DNA of 64,000 nt from the NCBI GenBank assembly GCA_001443495.1, contig LDXR01000003.1:163087-227086 (forward strand), given 5' to 3'. Below are positions 54,978 through 64,000 of this stretch, in pieces (position 1 is the first letter of the stretch; each line of letters begins with the position of its first letter). This stretch comes from a candidate division NC10 bacterium CSP1-5. Lineage in GTDB: Bacteria; Methylomirabilota; Methylomirabilia; Methylomirabilales; CSP1-5. Position numbers and translations under genes: made by a program. The notes below the pieces were generated by a model. The model worked only from the letters and a program-made list of their open reading frames with translations. It was not told the DNA's origin and searched no databases.

Positions 54978-55139
54978 TCATCGCGAGATTGACAGGAACA
55001 GAGTAGGAAATTCCACAAGCGCCCGCCGACCGCCCGTCATGGGCGGAAAGGGTCTGAACCCCGCGCGGGTGAGGATCGGGGCGACGAGCTCACGTCGCCC
55101 GTGATCGTCGTTGCTAGTCAGGATCGGGCGTTTCGCCAT
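54978..55139 (-). pseudogene. Receiver-domain remnant, paralogue of the REC-PilZ gene
   Basis: The ATG at 55139 opens KRPILTSNDDHGRRELVAPI then LTRAGFRPFP, which aligns with the first 35 residues of the REC-PilZ protein (TRPILIIDDDHALCELVAST). The homology fades after about 45 residues and no phospho-Asp region follows, so it is a decayed duplicate. The rest of the 422-nt stretch 54951-55372 shows nothing I can identify. Confidence 0.7.
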
Positions 55140-55372
55140 CGTTCCCCACCGAGTTCGTCCCAGGGACCTCTTTCGACGGCGTTGGGTGGGGTAGTTGGTG
55201 TAAGTGTGCAAAATCCGTGCCCTCTTGACTCCGTTGGCGTCTGAATTCTTCTCGCCGCAATGTATTGATATTCCTACGCGCAGCACGAGAGAGCCATGAA
55301 TGATCTCTGGGGGGGGTGAGAGGAGGCGTGAGGGGAGAACGAGGGGAACAAAGAGCGAAAGATATCAGGGAT

Positions 55373-56005
55373 TTAGCGGACCAACCCGTTCCGGATGGCG
55401 TAGTGGACGAGCTCCGCGTTATTCTTGAGCCGCATCTTCTTGAGCAGCCGGGTGCGGTGGGTACTCACGGTTTTGACGCTCACCCCCAGCTCCTCGGCGA
55501 TCCTGGTGAGCGTCTTGCCAGACGAGATCATACAGAGTACCTGGAACTCGCGATCGGACAGGACCTCGTGGCGGGGCTTCCTGGGGTCGCTCCCCAGGTC
55601 GGAGACGAGCTTCTCCGCCAGAGAGGGACTGACATACCGGCCTCCGCTGGCCACCCGCTTGATGGCGCTGACCAGTTGATCCGGGGCGCTCTCCTTGGTG
55701 AGAAAGCCCGCGGCCCCCGCCTTCAAGACCCGCACGGCATACTGATCCTCTGCATGCATGGTGAGCACGAGGACGGGAAGCTCGGGGTACTCGTTCTTGA
55801 TCTGCTGAAGGACGATCAGGCCACTCGGATCTGGCAGCGAAATGTCGAGCACGACCACATCCCACTGCCCGGTTCGGACCTTCCGCAGGGCTTCCTCTCC
55901 GCTGCCCGCCTCCCCCGTCACGACCAGGTCGGGGGTCTCCGCCAGGATCTGCTTCAGTCCCTGGCGCACGATCGCATGGTCGTCGACGACGAGAATCTTG
56001 ATCAT
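55373..56005 (-). CDS. NarL/FixJ-type response regulator
   Basis: 210 residues. The receiver (1-120) has LVVDDHAIVRQG, Asp54 in VVVLDISLPD and the Lys in FLTKES. The C-terminal LuxR-type helix-turn-helix (about 145-205) reads LSDREFQVLCMISSGKTLTR then IAEELGVSVKTVSTHRTRLL. It binds DNA when phosphorylated. ATG at 56005 overlaps the stop of the upstream kinase by 4 nt; longer frames exist only as read-through. Confidence 0.94.
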   Translation of the reverse strand: MIKILVVDDHAIVRQGLKQILAETPDLVVTGEAGSGEEALRKVRTGQWDVVVLDISLPDPSGLIVLQQIKNEYPELPVLVLTMHAEDQYAVRVLKAGAAGFLTKESAPDQLVSAIKRVASGGRYVSPSLAEKLVSDLGSDPRKPRHEVLSDREFQVLCMISSGKTLTRIAEELGVSVKTVSTHRTRLLKKMRLKNNAELVHYAIRNGLVR

Positions 56006-57279
56006 TGGGGGGGTCCGGATAGACCCGCCTCCTTTTTTCCGAGGGGGATGTGGACGCTGACGACGGTCCCTCTGCCCTGGATCCCGCGGATGCGGACGTC
56101 TCCTCCCCACGGCAGAACCCGTTCTCGCATGCCCATAAACCCCAGCGATTTTGGATCGGCCACGGCCTCCTCCGGGATGCCTCGCCCGTCATCTCGGACC
56201 TCCAGGCGCAGAGCCGCCCCCACCTGTGTCAGGCTGAGGTCAATCCGCGTGGCGTTGGCGTGCCGGGCCACATTCGTCAGGGCTTCCTGGCAGATGCGAA
56301 AGAGCGTCGTGGCCCGCGCGGGGTCCACCACGATGTCCTCGGGGCTGCTCGTGAACGCACACGCAATACCCGTGCGCTCTTGAAACTCGCGTACGTGCCA
56401 CTCCAGGGCGGCGACGAGACCCAGGTCATCCAGGACGCGAGGCCTGAGTTCGGTCGCGATCCTGCGGATGGCCTGGACCGTCGCGTCGATGAGGTGGGCC
56501 ATCTGGTCGGCCTTGTCGTGCACGGGCTTCTGATCCGCCGGCAGGCGCTGGCGGATCCAGGCCAAGGCGATCTTGAGGGCAGTCAGGGCCTGCCCCAACT
56601 CGTCGTGGGTCTCGCGGGCGATGCGGGTTCGCTCCTCCTCCAGCATGGAGAGCAAGCGGATCGAGAGGGCGTGCAACTGCTCCTGCGATTTGCGCAAGTG
56701 GTCCTCGGCTTTGTGCCGTTCGGCGATCTGCTCTTGCAGGATCTCGATGGCCTGCGACAGCTCGACCGTTCGCTCGTGCACCCCGCGTTCCAGCTCTTCG
56801 TGCACCCGTCGGAGTGCTGTCTCCGCGTGCTTGCGCTCGGTGATGTCCACGTGCGCGCCCAGCATGCGGGTCGGCCTTCCGTCGCTGTCGAAGATCATCG
56901 CCGCCCGGGCGAGAATCCATCGATACGACCCGTCTTTGTGGCGTAGGCGGAACTCGACCTCGTAATCCGACGAGGGACGTGCGTGGTAGGCTTTCAGCGT
57001 GGCGAGCGTGTGGTGGCGGTCCTCAGGATGCAACCGGCTCTCCCACTCCTCGTACCGGTTTGGAATCTCGTGGTCTTCGTACCCGAGTTGCCTTTTCCAT
57101 TCGGGGGACAGAAAGACGTCGTTCGTGCGGAGATCCCAATCCCACAGCCCGATGTTGACCGCTTGGATGGCCGATCGCCACCGTGCCTCGCCCTCTGCCC
57201 GGTCAGGGGCAGTCCGGGGCAAGGACTCGGGTTGCGTTGAGTGGCGACCCTCTTCGAAGCTCGAAAATCTCGTGACCAT
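56002..57279 (-). CDS. PAS-containing histidine kinase of the HisKA_3 (NarX-like) type
   Basis: 425 residues, cytoplasmic with no membrane helix. One PAS domain (about 35-150, with PAC end MLGAHVDITERK) is followed by a coiled coil (about 155-205), then HisKA_3 with His225 in RIARETHDELGQALTALK, and a GHKL ATPase (HANATRIDLSLTQVGAALRL; DGRGIPEEAVADPKSLGFMG). Co-transcribed and translationally coupled with the NarL-type regulator. PAS ligand unknown. Confidence 0.93.
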   Translation of the reverse strand: MVTRFSSFEEGRHSTQPESLPRTAPDRAEGEARWRSAIQAVNIGLWDWDLRTNDVFLSPEWKRQLGYEDHEIPNRYEEWESRLHPEDRHHTLATLKAYHARPSSDYEVEFRLRHKDGSYRWILARAAMIFDSDGRPTRMLGAHVDITERKHAETALRRVHEELERGVHERTVELSQAIEILQEQIAERHKAEDHLRKSQEQLHALSIRLLSMLEEERTRIARETHDELGQALTALKIALAWIRQRLPADQKPVHDKADQMAHLIDATVQAIRRIATELRPRVLDDLGLVAALEWHVREFQERTGIACAFTSSPEDIVVDPARATTLFRICQEALTNVARHANATRIDLSLTQVGAALRLEVRDDGRGIPEEAVADPKSLGFMGMRERVLPWGGDVRIRGIQGRGTVVSVHIPLGKKEAGLSGPPQ

Positions 57280-57440
57280 CGTCGACGTGATCCCCTGTCT
57301 AAAGGCCGGTCGGAAAGGGACCTGGCGGGCCTTCAGTATCCTCTGCGGACTAAGGGAGTGTCAAGTAAAATGGCGTTTTATCCCCTGTGAGTGCCAACTC
57401 GGGTTGGTGAATGAGGACCGATACGTTTGAGGGGAAAAGT

Positions 57441-57470
57441 TTGCTCTTTTTGACGCGGAAGCCGTATCAT
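57441..57470 (+). promoter_or_regulatory. Possible promoter of phoB
   Basis: TTGCTC (57441-57446), 18-nt spacer, TATCAT (57465-57470). The -10 lies in a perfect CCGTAT-C-ATACGG palindrome (57462-57474). Only 24 nt from the phoB ATG. Confidence 0.4.
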
Positions 57471-57493
57471 ACGGAAACAGATGGAGACACCCC

Positions 57494-58174
57494 ATGAAGA
57501 CCAAGGTTTTGGTGGTGGATGACGAGCAGGACATCCTAGACCTGGTCCGGTATCAGCTGGAGCGGGAGGGGTACCAGGTGGTGGGATGCCGGGACGGCAA
57601 GGCCGCCTTGGACCTGGTCGGCCGGGAGCGACCCGACCTCGTGGTCCTCGATCTCCTCATGCCCGGGGTGGATGGCCTCGAGGTGTGTCGCCGCCTCAGA
57701 CAGGACTCCGCCATCCCGATCATCATGCTGACGGCGAAGGCGGAGGAGACAGATAAGGTGATCGGGTTAGAACTGGGGGCTGACGATTACGTCACCAAGC
57801 CCTTCAGTCCCCGAGAGCTTGTTGCCAGGGTCAAGGCGATTCTTCGGCGGGGAGCGGCCCTCTCCGAGGAAGGTGTCGTCTCGTTGGGTGACTTGACGAT
57901 GGATTTTGCGCGATACCAGGTCCTGCTGGCGGGAAAGGGGGTTTCCCTGACCGCCAAGGAGATCGAACTGCTCAGGGCCCTTGTCCAGGCCAGGGGCCGG
58001 GTTCTCAGTCGTGACTTCCTGTTAGAGCGCGTGTGGGGTTATGATCGGGCGGCTGAGATCGAGTCCCGAACCGTGGACGTCCATATTCGCCGCCTGCGAG
58101 AGAAATTGGGTCTCGAGGCCCGGCGGATCGTCACGGTCAAGGGGGTTGGCTACCGATTCGATCGGGAGAATTAG
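57494..58174 (+). CDS. phoB: PhoB-type OmpR-family response regulator
   Basis: 226 residues. The receiver has VLVVDDEQD, Asp53 in LVVLDLLMPGVDG and the Lys in YVTKPFSP. The C-terminal winged helix contains LTAKEIELLRALVQARGRVL, RDFLLERVWGYDRAAEIESR and TVDVHIRRLREKLG. It binds direct repeats with an 11-bp period; such repeats precede the pstS operon (59660-59696). Name supported by the adjacent phoR-pstSCAB-phoU. Confidence 0.93.
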   Translation: MKTKVLVVDDEQDILDLVRYQLEREGYQVVGCRDGKAALDLVGRERPDLVVLDLLMPGVDGLEVCRRLRQDSAIPIIMLTAKAEETDKVIGLELGADDYVTKPFSPRELVARVKAILRRGAALSEEGVVSLGDLTMDFARYQVLLAGKGVSLTAKEIELLRALVQARGRVLSRDFLLERVWGYDRAAEIESRTVDVHIRRLREKLGLEARRIVTVKGVGYRFDREN

Positions 58175-59542
58175 TTGCGGAGATTTGTCGGGCGTCTTCA
58201 GACGAAACTCATCCTGACCTACCTCTTCATCATCGGCGTGATCCTCGGGGTGGTGGGGATCTTTGTCGCTCGTCCCTTCGTCGCCTACGCCGCCGTGGTG
58301 ACTTTCGGGATCGCCATTGTCCTGAGCCTTTGGATGGTCCGTAGGTTGAGCTGTTCGGTGACCACCATGGTCGACGTGGCTCATCAGATTGCTGAAGGGG
58401 ATCTCAGCCGGAGGGTTGCCGTTCCGGAGGAGCAGGAGCTGGCGATGCTAGCTCGGGCGCTCAACACCCTGGGTCAAAAGCTCCAAGAGAGGCTCAATAA
58501 CGTGGAGGAGGAACAGGCAAGGACGGCGGGGATCCTCGAAAGCATGGTCGAGGGGTTGGTCGCTATTGATCAGCAGGGACGGATCGTGCTGATGAATGGA
58601 GCCGCCCTCCGCATGCTTCGGATGGGTCAAGACCTTGAGGGGACGCGGCATCTCCTGGAGATCATCCGGCACCCGGAACTGCACACCCTCCTGCAAGAAT
58701 GTGACACGTGTGCGGCAGGGACAGTTTGTCGTCGGGAACTCACCCTGCACAGCCCTCCGATGACGCTGATGGTGCACGCCGTACCGCTCCGGCGCGGGGC
58801 CGACCGTGGAGGGACGCTGTTGGTTTTTCACGACGTGACGGAACTGCGGCGCCTGGAACGAGTCCGCCAGGAATTTGTTGCCAACGCCTCCCACGAACTG
58901 CGCACCCCCCTCACGGCTATCCGTGGCTACGTCGAGACCCTCCTGGACGGGGCGGTGGACGACCCGGGCCGCACCCGTCCCTTCTTGGACGTGGTCGCCC
59001 GGCACGCCGAGCGCATGAGTCGGTTGGTGGATGATTTGCTGGACCTCTCCAATATCGAGAGTGGTCGCCTGCAGCTTGAACGACACGCCGTCCCTCTGGA
59101 TGAGGTCGCGCAGCTGGTCTTCGCGCTGCAGCAGGAAGCCGCGTCGAAGAAGGAGATCACCCTTCGCCTCGAGATCCCCCCCGATTTGCCGGCGGCCCTT
59201 GCCGACCGCGATCGGCTCCAGCAAATTCTCATTAACTTGGTCGATAACGCCATCAAGTTTACGCCTGCTGGTCAGGTCACGCTGTCAGCCCAGAAGGCCT
59301 CGTCGAGTCATCTCGAGGTGGTGGTCACCGACACCGGGACGGGAATCTCCTCAACGGATCTCCCGCGGGTCACCGAGCGCTTCTATCGGGTCGATCGGGC
59401 CCGCTCCCGGGAGCTGGGTGGGACCGGCCTGGGCCTGAGCATCGTCAAGCACCTGGTCCACGCCCATGGCGGCGACCTTTACATCGAGAGCGAACTCGGT
59501 AAGGGAACGACAGTCCGCTTCACCCTGCCCATCGCCGCATAA
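58175..59542 (+). CDS. phoR: PhoR-type sensor histidine kinase
   Basis: 455 residues, TTG start directly after the phoB stop, with GGGAG upstream. Two adjacent membrane helices (about 10-52), HAMP (about 53-105), PAS (about 112-215), HisKA with His240 in NASHELRTPLTAIRG, and HATPase with DNAIKFTPAGQ and GGTGLGLSIVKHLVHAHGG. Almost no periplasmic loop, so sensing is probably through the PstSCAB-PhoU complex. The PAS contains three cysteines (176, 179, 185) in ECDTCAAGTVC, which is unusual. Confidence 0.92.
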   Translation: MRRFVGRLQTKLILTYLFIIGVILGVVGIFVARPFVAYAAVVTFGIAIVLSLWMVRRLSCSVTTMVDVAHQIAEGDLSRRVAVPEEQELAMLARALNTLGQKLQERLNNVEEEQARTAGILESMVEGLVAIDQQGRIVLMNGAALRMLRMGQDLEGTRHLLEIIRHPELHTLLQECDTCAAGTVCRRELTLHSPPMTLMVHAVPLRRGADRGGTLLVFHDVTELRRLERVRQEFVANASHELRTPLTAIRGYVETLLDGAVDDPGRTRPFLDVVARHAERMSRLVDDLLDLSNIESGRLQLERHAVPLDEVAQLVFALQQEAASKKEITLRLEIPPDLPAALADRDRLQQILINLVDNAIKFTPAGQVTLSAQKASSSHLEVVVTDTGTGISSTDLPRVTERFYRVDRARSRELGGTGLGLSIVKHLVHAHGGDLYIESELGKGTTVRFTLPIAA

Positions 59543-59558
59543 GTCTTCCTTTCATTTT

Positions 59559-59573
59559 TAACCCGCGTGTAAC
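59559..59573 (+). promoter_or_regulatory. PhoB-like direct repeat (upstream pair)
   Basis: TAAC at 59559-59562 and 59570-59573, 11 bp apart, about 90 bp upstream of the main site. Confidence 0.45.
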
Positions 59574-59659
59574 CTCACCGCCCTTTCCCTGTCATCTCAC
59601 GCGCCCATACTGTCGGTGAACATGCGGCGGGAATGCCGAAAGGAGGTGAGAGGGAGAAT

Positions 59660-59696
59660 TAACACGGCGGTAACATGTCCGTAACCGGTCCGTAAT
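59660..59696 (+). promoter_or_regulatory. PhoB-box array upstream of pstS
   Basis: Four tandem half-sites TAAC, TAAC, TAAC, TAAT start at 59660, 59671, 59682 and 59693, exactly 11 bp apart. A -10-like TAACCT follows at 59707-59712, at the usual Pho-box spacing. Expected to activate pstS when phosphate is low. Confidence 0.78.
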
Positions 59697-59731
59697 GGAC
59701 CGCGCCTAACCTGAATGAAAGGAGATCACGG

Positions 59732-60754
59732 ATGAAGATGGCAAGCGTAGAGAACGGGATTGTTACGGCGATCGCCCTCCTGGTGTTGTCTCTGGCAGGC
59801 ATCGACGCGGCTAGGGCCCAGCGTGTCCTGATCAAGATTGATGGCTCCAGCACGGTCTTTCCGATTACCGAGGCCGTGGCCGAGGAGTTCCAGAAAAACC
59901 ACAAGGGCATCAAGGTGACCGTGGGGATCTCGGGGACCGGCGGCGGCTTCAAGAAATTCTGCAACGGCGAGACGGATATCTCGGATGCGTCCCGCCCCAT
60001 CAAGCCGTCGGAGGTAGAACTATGCGGCAAGAATAAGATCGAGTATGTCGAGCTTCCGGTCGCTTACGACGGCCTCGCCGTCATGGTGAATCCCAAGAAC
60101 ACGTGGGCGACGCACATGACGGTCAAGGAGTTGAAAAAGCTATGGGAGCCGGAAGCCCAGGGAAAGGTGACCCGTTGGAGCCAGATCCGGCCAGGCTGGC
60201 CCGATAAGGAGATCCATCTCTTCGGTGCCGGTGTGGATTCGGGGACCTACGACTACTTTACCGAGGCGATCGTGGGGAAGGAGCACTCCAGCCGCGGGGA
60301 CTTTACGGCGAGTGAGGATGACAACGTCCTGGTCCAGGGGATCGCCACCGACCCGCTGGCCCTCGGCTTTTTCGGGGTGGCCTACTATGAGCACAACAAG
60401 GACAAGCTCACGCTGGTCGCCGTTGATGATGAGAAGCCTGAGAACGGAAAGGGTCCCACCCTTCCGACCTACGAGAACGTGGTCAGCGGGGCCTACCAGC
60501 CTCTGTCCCGTCCGATCTTCATCTATGTGAGCCGAAAGGCGGCTGATCGGCCTGAGGTGAAAGAGTTTGTCCGGTTCTACCTGACGGCTGGGCGGCCCCT
60601 GGTCCGAGAGGTCGGCTACGTTGCCTTGGCTGACAAGGTCTATGATCTGGCGCTCGCGCGGTTTGACAAACGGGCGGTCGGATCCGTCTTCGGGGGAAAA
60701 GGCTCCCAGGTTGGTGTGACCTTGGAAAGCCTCCTGAAGGCCGAAGCGAAATAA
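59732..60754 (+). CDS. pstS: Phosphate ABC transporter, substrate-binding protein
   Basis: 340 residues. Signal peptide [20 protein letters not shown]. Phosphate-site motifs: [40 protein letters not shown], and [20 protein letters not shown] with RGDF. It is a periplasmic phosphate-binding protein of the longer PstS type. AAAGGAG precedes the ATG. First gene of the pst operon, behind the PhoB array. Confidence 0.95.
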   Translation: MKMASVENGIVTAIALLVLSLAGIDAARAQRVLIKIDGSSTVFPITEAVAEEFQKNHKGIKVTVGISGTGGGFKKFCNGETDISDASRPIKPSEVELCGKNKIEYVELPVAYDGLAVMVNPKNTWATHMTVKELKKLWEPEAQGKVTRWSQIRPGWPDKEIHLFGAGVDSGTYDYFTEAIVGKEHSSRGDFTASEDDNVLVQGIATDPLALGFFGVAYYEHNKDKLTLVAVDDEKPENGKGPTLPTYENVVSGAYQPLSRPIFIYVSRKAADRPEVKEFVRFYLTAGRPLVREVGYVALADKVYDLALARFDKRAVGSVFGGKGSQVGVTLESLLKAEAK

Positions 60755-60766
60755 GAGACGAGGTGG

Positions 60767-61675
60767 GTGACCGCCACGATGCTGCTACGCGCGAGGAGGA
60801 AGAGGGTTGGCGAGAGGGCCCTCCAGCTCGGCTTCTTCCTCTGCGGTGCGCTCTCTCTCTTGACGACGTTTGGCATCGTGGCGGTCCTCATCTTTGAGAC
60901 CGTCGAGTTCTTCGCAGAGGTCTCTCTCCTTGAGTTTCTCACCGACACCCAGTGGACACCCCTTTTTGCCCAAAAGCATTTTGGCATCCTGCCGCTCCTC
61001 TCCGGGACTTTCCTCACATCGGCCATTGCGATCCTGGTAGCCATGCCAGTGGGGCTCGTGTGCGCCATCTACCTGAGCGAATTCGCGCCGGAGCCGGTCC
61101 GACGAATGACCAAACCCGTGCTGGAAGTCCTCGCGGGCATTCCCACCGTGGTGTACGGCTATTTCGCCCTCCTTTTTGTCACCCCGTTGCTCCAGACCTT
61201 TGTCCCATCCCTGTCGGGGTTTAACGCCCTGGCCCCCGGAATGGTCATGGGCATCATGATTATTCCCCTTATCTCTTCCCTGAGCGAGGATGCCATGTAT
61301 GCGGTCCCCCAGAGCCTGAGGGAGGCGGCTCATGCCCTCGGTGCCTCACGATTGCAGGTTGCCCTCCGGGTCGTGGTCCCAGCCGCATTTTCGGGGATTG
61401 CCGCTGCGTTCCTGTTGGCTGTCTCGCGGGCGATCGGCGAGACTATGATCGTAGCGATTGCCGCCGGGCAGCAACCCCGGCTGACCTTAAATCCCCTCGT
61501 CCCGGTTGAAACCATGACCGCCTACATCGTTCAGGTCAGCCTGGGAGATACACCGACTGGAACGCTGGAGTACAGAACGATCTTTGCGGTCGGCACGATG
61601 CTCTTTTTCAGTACACTCATCCTGAATCTCTTCAGTCGCTCGCTCCGTGAGCGCATCAGGGAGAGGTACGAGTGA
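60767..61675 (+). CDS. pstC: Phosphate ABC transporter permease PstC
   Basis: 302 residues, six membrane helices. The membrane pattern is complete from [20 protein letters not shown] onward. Permease motifs [38 protein letters not shown] and [18 protein letters not shown] (EAA-type loop) identify PstC. GTG at 60767 is 12 nt after pstS; ATG at 60779 is an alternative. Overlaps pstA by 4 nt. Confidence 0.94.
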   Translation: MTATMLLRARRKRVGERALQLGFFLCGALSLLTTFGIVAVLIFETVEFFAEVSLLEFLTDTQWTPLFAQKHFGILPLLSGTFLTSAIAILVAMPVGLVCAIYLSEFAPEPVRRMTKPVLEVLAGIPTVVYGYFALLFVTPLLQTFVPSLSGFNALAPGMVMGIMIIPLISSLSEDAMYAVPQSLREAAHALGASRLQVALRVVVPAAFSGIAAAFLLAVSRAIGETMIVAIAAGQQPRLTLNPLVPVETMTAYIVQVSLGDTPTGTLEYRTIFAVGTMLFFSTLILNLFSRSLRERIRERYE

Positions 61676-62553
61676 GGCCCCAGGCTGCTGCATTGTACCG
61701 AATGTTAACCCTCCGGCACTGGACGGAGCGACTCTTCAAGATCGCTGCGGTGGCGACCCTCGTGATCGTCTTGGCGACGCTGGCGGCTCTCCTCCTGGAT
61801 GCGGTCATAGACGGGGCGGGGCGGTTGAGCTGGCAGTTCTTGACCAGCTTCCCCTCGCGGAAACCGGAGGAGGCCGGCATCCTTGCCGCCCTGGTAGGGA
61901 CGACGTACCTGATGATCTTGACAGCGGTCGTTGCGGTTCCGGTGGGGGTCGGAGCGGCCATCTACCTGGAGGAGTATGCAAAGAAAGGATGGTTTTCTCG
62001 CGTGGTTGAAGTGAATATTGCCAACTTGGCCGGAGTCCCCTCCATCATCTATGGCCTTCTGGGGCTGGAGCTGTTTGTGAGGGCGATGGGCCTCGACCGG
62101 AGCCTCCTGGCCGGCGCGCTGACGATGGCCCTCCTCGTGCTCCCGATTATCATCATTGCGGGCCGAGAAGCCCTGCGGGCGGTGCCCCCCTCGATCCGGG
62201 AGGCTTCCTATGCCCTCGGGGCCAGCCGGTGGCAGACGATTCGGTATCAGGTGTTGTCCCTGGCCTTTCCAGGCATCCTGACCGGATCGATCCTGGCCCT
62301 GTCACGGGCCATCGGTGAGGCGGCCCCGCTGATCACGATGGGGGCCCTGACCTATATCGCGTTCCTCCCCGATGGACTGCTGGCTCCTTTCACGGTGCTG
62401 CCCATCCAGATCTTTAACTGGGTCTCCCGGCCACAGAAAGGATTCTTTGCCGCGGCCGCAGCTGGAATTATCGTCCTGCTGGTGGTGCTGCTCCTGATGA
62501 ATGCCCTGGCTGTCTATCTGCGCCAGCGGTATCAGCGGAGGCTGTATCTATGA
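61672..62553 (+). CDS. pstA: Phosphate ABC transporter permease PstA
   Basis: 293 residues, six membrane helices. GTG start overlapping the pstC stop (GTGA). Seen: [40 protein letters not shown], the EAA loop [20 protein letters not shown] and [20 protein letters not shown]. Pairs with PstC to form the channel. Confidence 0.94.
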   Translation: MRPQAAALYRMLTLRHWTERLFKIAAVATLVIVLATLAALLLDAVIDGAGRLSWQFLTSFPSRKPEEAGILAALVGTTYLMILTAVVAVPVGVGAAIYLEEYAKKGWFSRVVEVNIANLAGVPSIIYGLLGLELFVRAMGLDRSLLAGALTMALLVLPIIIIAGREALRAVPPSIREASYALGASRWQTIRYQVLSLAFPGILTGSILALSRAIGEAAPLITMGALTYIAFLPDGLLAPFTVLPIQIFNWVSRPQKGFFAAAAAGIIVLLVVLLLMNALAVYLRQRYQRRLYL

Positions 62554-63305
62554 AGGTGGCCTTCGAGATTCAGGATCTGAACTGCTGGTATGGGAGCCGC
62601 CAGGTCCTGCAGAAGGTGTCGTTGTCGATCGCGGAGCATCACATTACCGCAGTGATTGGCCCGTCGGGATGCGGCAAGAGCACGTTTCTCCGCTGTCTCA
62701 ACCGGATCAACGACCTCATTGACGGCTTTCGAATCAGCGGTCACGTCCTCTTCAAGGGCCAGGACATCTATGACCCTGCGGTCGACCCGATCGAGATCCG
62801 GTTCCGGGTGGGGATGGTGTTTCAAAAACCCAATCCGTTCCCCAAGTCCGTGTACGACAATGTGGCCTACGGCCCCCGGCTCTGGGGAGTGCGGAAGCGG
62901 TCCGGGCTTGATGCCATTGTAGAAGAGAGCCTCAAGAGGGCAGCCCTCTGGGACGAGGTGAAGGATAGCCTTGCCCAGAATGCCCTTGCCCTTTCGGGAG
63001 GCCAGCAGCAGCGCCTCTGTATCGCGCGGGCGCTGGCCGTGGAGCCCGAGGTCCTGCTGATGGACGAGCCGTGCTCGGCCCTGGACCCCATCGCCACGGC
63101 CAAAATCGAGGAGTTGATGCTGGATCTGAAGAAGGATTACACTATCATCATCGTGACGCACAATATGCAGCAAGCCGCCCGGGTCTCCGACGTCACGGGG
63201 TTCCTGTTGCTTGGGGAACTGATCGAGTTCGGCGTCACCAAAGAGCTCTTCACGACCCCGAAGGATCCCAGGACTGAGGCCTACATCACCGGGCGGTTCG
63301 GCTAA
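62550..63305 (+). CDS. pstB: Phosphate ABC transporter ATPase PstB
   Basis: 251 residues. Walker [20 protein letters not shown], the Q-loop [20 protein letters not shown], the signature [20 protein letters not shown], Walker [16 protein letters not shown], and H-loop [19 protein letters not shown] overlap with pstA. Confidence 0.96.
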   Translation: MKVAFEIQDLNCWYGSRQVLQKVSLSIAEHHITAVIGPSGCGKSTFLRCLNRINDLIDGFRISGHVLFKGQDIYDPAVDPIEIRFRVGMVFQKPNPFPKSVYDNVAYGPRLWGVRKRSGLDAIVEESLKRAALWDEVKDSLAQNALALSGGQQQRLCIARALAVEPEVLLMDEPCSALDPIATAKIEELMLDLKKDYTIIIVTHNMQQAARVSDVTGFLLLGELIEFGVTKELFTTPKDPRTEAYITGRFG

Positions 63306-63316
63306 GGAGGCAAGGC

Positions 63317-64000
63317 ATGACGAGGGCGTTAGAGGCTGAGCTGCAGGAGCTGAGGCAGCAGCTCCTGGCGATGGGTGGACTGGCGGAGACGATGATCCAG
63401 GAGAGCGTCCGGTCCCTGGTCGAGCGGAACGCGGACCTGGCCCACGGGGTCTTCCGGTACGAAGAGGAGATGGATCAACGCTGCATCGATCTGGATGATC
63501 GGAGCTTCAAACTGATAGCACTCCGTCAGCCGGTGGCCTCCGACCTCCGATTCATCACCGCGGGGATCAAGATCAATAGCGAACTGGAGCGCATCGGGGA
63601 TCTGGCGGTCAACATCGCTCACCGGACAATGACGCTGCTCAACGACCCGCCGATTGACGTCCTGGTGGATCTGCCCAAGATGGCGCAGCTCTCCCAAGAG
63701 ATGGTCAAGCGGAGCCTGGATGCCTTTGTCAGCAGAAATCCGGATCTGGCCCGCGGGGTGATCGATGCCGACGACACCATTGACGGACTTCGGGACCGGG
63801 CGTTTCAGCAAATCGTGGTCTTCATGAGTCGAGAGCCGGGAGCAATCCGTCAGGCTCTGGAGCTGATGCTCATCTCCCGGAGCTTGGAGCGGATCGCCGA
63901 TCACGCCACCAACATCGCCGAAGATGTCATTTACATCGCCAGGGGGGAGGACGTGAGGGAACGAGGGGATAAAGAGATCCGGAAGGGGGTGCGGTCGCGG
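63317..64000 (+). CDS. phoU: Phosphate transport regulator PhoU, runs off the right edge
   Basis: 228 residues visible, no stop before the window ends. ATG follows AAGGAGG. Two PhoU three-helix repeats: the first has RQPVASDLRFITAGIKINSE and LERIGDLAVNIA; the second has ALELMLISRSLERIADHATN then IAEDVIYIARGEDV. The acidic metal-binding ExxxD patterns are present. It connects PstSCAB to PhoR and prevents PhoB activation at high phosphate. Given the usual length, only the last few residues are likely missing. Confidence 0.95.
   Translation, partial: MTRALEAELQELRQQLLAMGGLAETMIQESVRSLVERNADLAHGVFRYEEEMDQRCIDLDDRSFKLIALRQPVASDLRFITAGIKINSELERIGDLAVNIAHRTMTLLNDPPIDVLVDLPKMAQLSQEMVKRSLDAFVSRNPDLARGVIDADDTIDGLRDRAFQQIVVFMSREPGAIRQALELMLISRSLERIADHATNIAEDVIYIARGEDVRERGDKEIRKGVRSR

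Overview
The window is a GC-rich bacterial chromosome segment of about 64 kb that almost certainly spans the replication origin. It carries conserved housekeeping blocks, sensory genes and a phosphate-uptake operon. I see no prophage, insertion sequence, CRISPR array or rRNA operon. Gene content points to a free-living Gram-negative-type bacterium: Slp-like lipoprotein, SCO1/TlpA oxidase-assembly proteins, MglA/MglB-like polarity proteins, bactofilin, and a long Alu-type SRP RNA. The combination resembles candidate phyla such as NC10/Rokubacteria (Methylomirabilota), but that placement is an inference and not shown by the sequence.

Layout. 0-2 kb: 3' part of purM, a small membrane protein, an RDD protein and an FmdB-type zinc ribbon. 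2.3-8.5 kb (minus strand): ATP synthase genes atpI-F-H-A-G-D-C, without atpB or atpE. 8.6-14.4 kb: mnmA, bactofilin, two envelope proteins and alpha-glucan phosphorylase. 14.5-19.6 kb: Slp-like lipoprotein and a three-gene catabolic operon (ThDP enzyme, class III aminotransferase, aldehyde dehydrogenase). 19.8-26.7 kb: DUF4149 protein, then the origin-proximal block parB-parA-[parS x2]-rsmG-mnmE-yidC-yidD-rnpA-rpmH. 26.75-27.45 kb: the putative oriC, with DnaA-box-like sites and an AT-rich stretch but no dnaA. 27.45-34.9 kb (plus strand): dnaN-gyrB-gyrA-serS. Gene direction flips exactly at the putative origin.

35-45 kb is an RNA-rich region. It holds four tRNA-Ser genes (UGA, GCU, CGA, GGA), tRNA-Arg(ACG), tadA, SRP RNA, dnaX-ybaB-recR, an mglB/mglA pair and tRNA-Asn. 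A visibly more AT-rich fatty acid desaturase sits beside tRNA-Arg, and a probable attenuator or small RNA lies upstream of a ribosomal protein S21 gene that lacks a normal start codon. 43.9-48.8 kb: an epimerase, a phosphoribosyltransferase, a TlpA-SCO1-BNR module and a CDF metal transporter. 49-57.3 kb: a large multi-sensor histidine kinase, two unusual response regulators, a receiver remnant and a NarL-type pair. 57.5-64 kb: phoB-phoR, then pstSCAB-phoU behind PhoB-like direct repeats.

A recurring feature is several families of degenerate short tandem repeats, mostly built as inverted arms. They lie between genes and, in four places, have entered coding sequence (purM, slp-like gene, gyrA, large histidine kinase).
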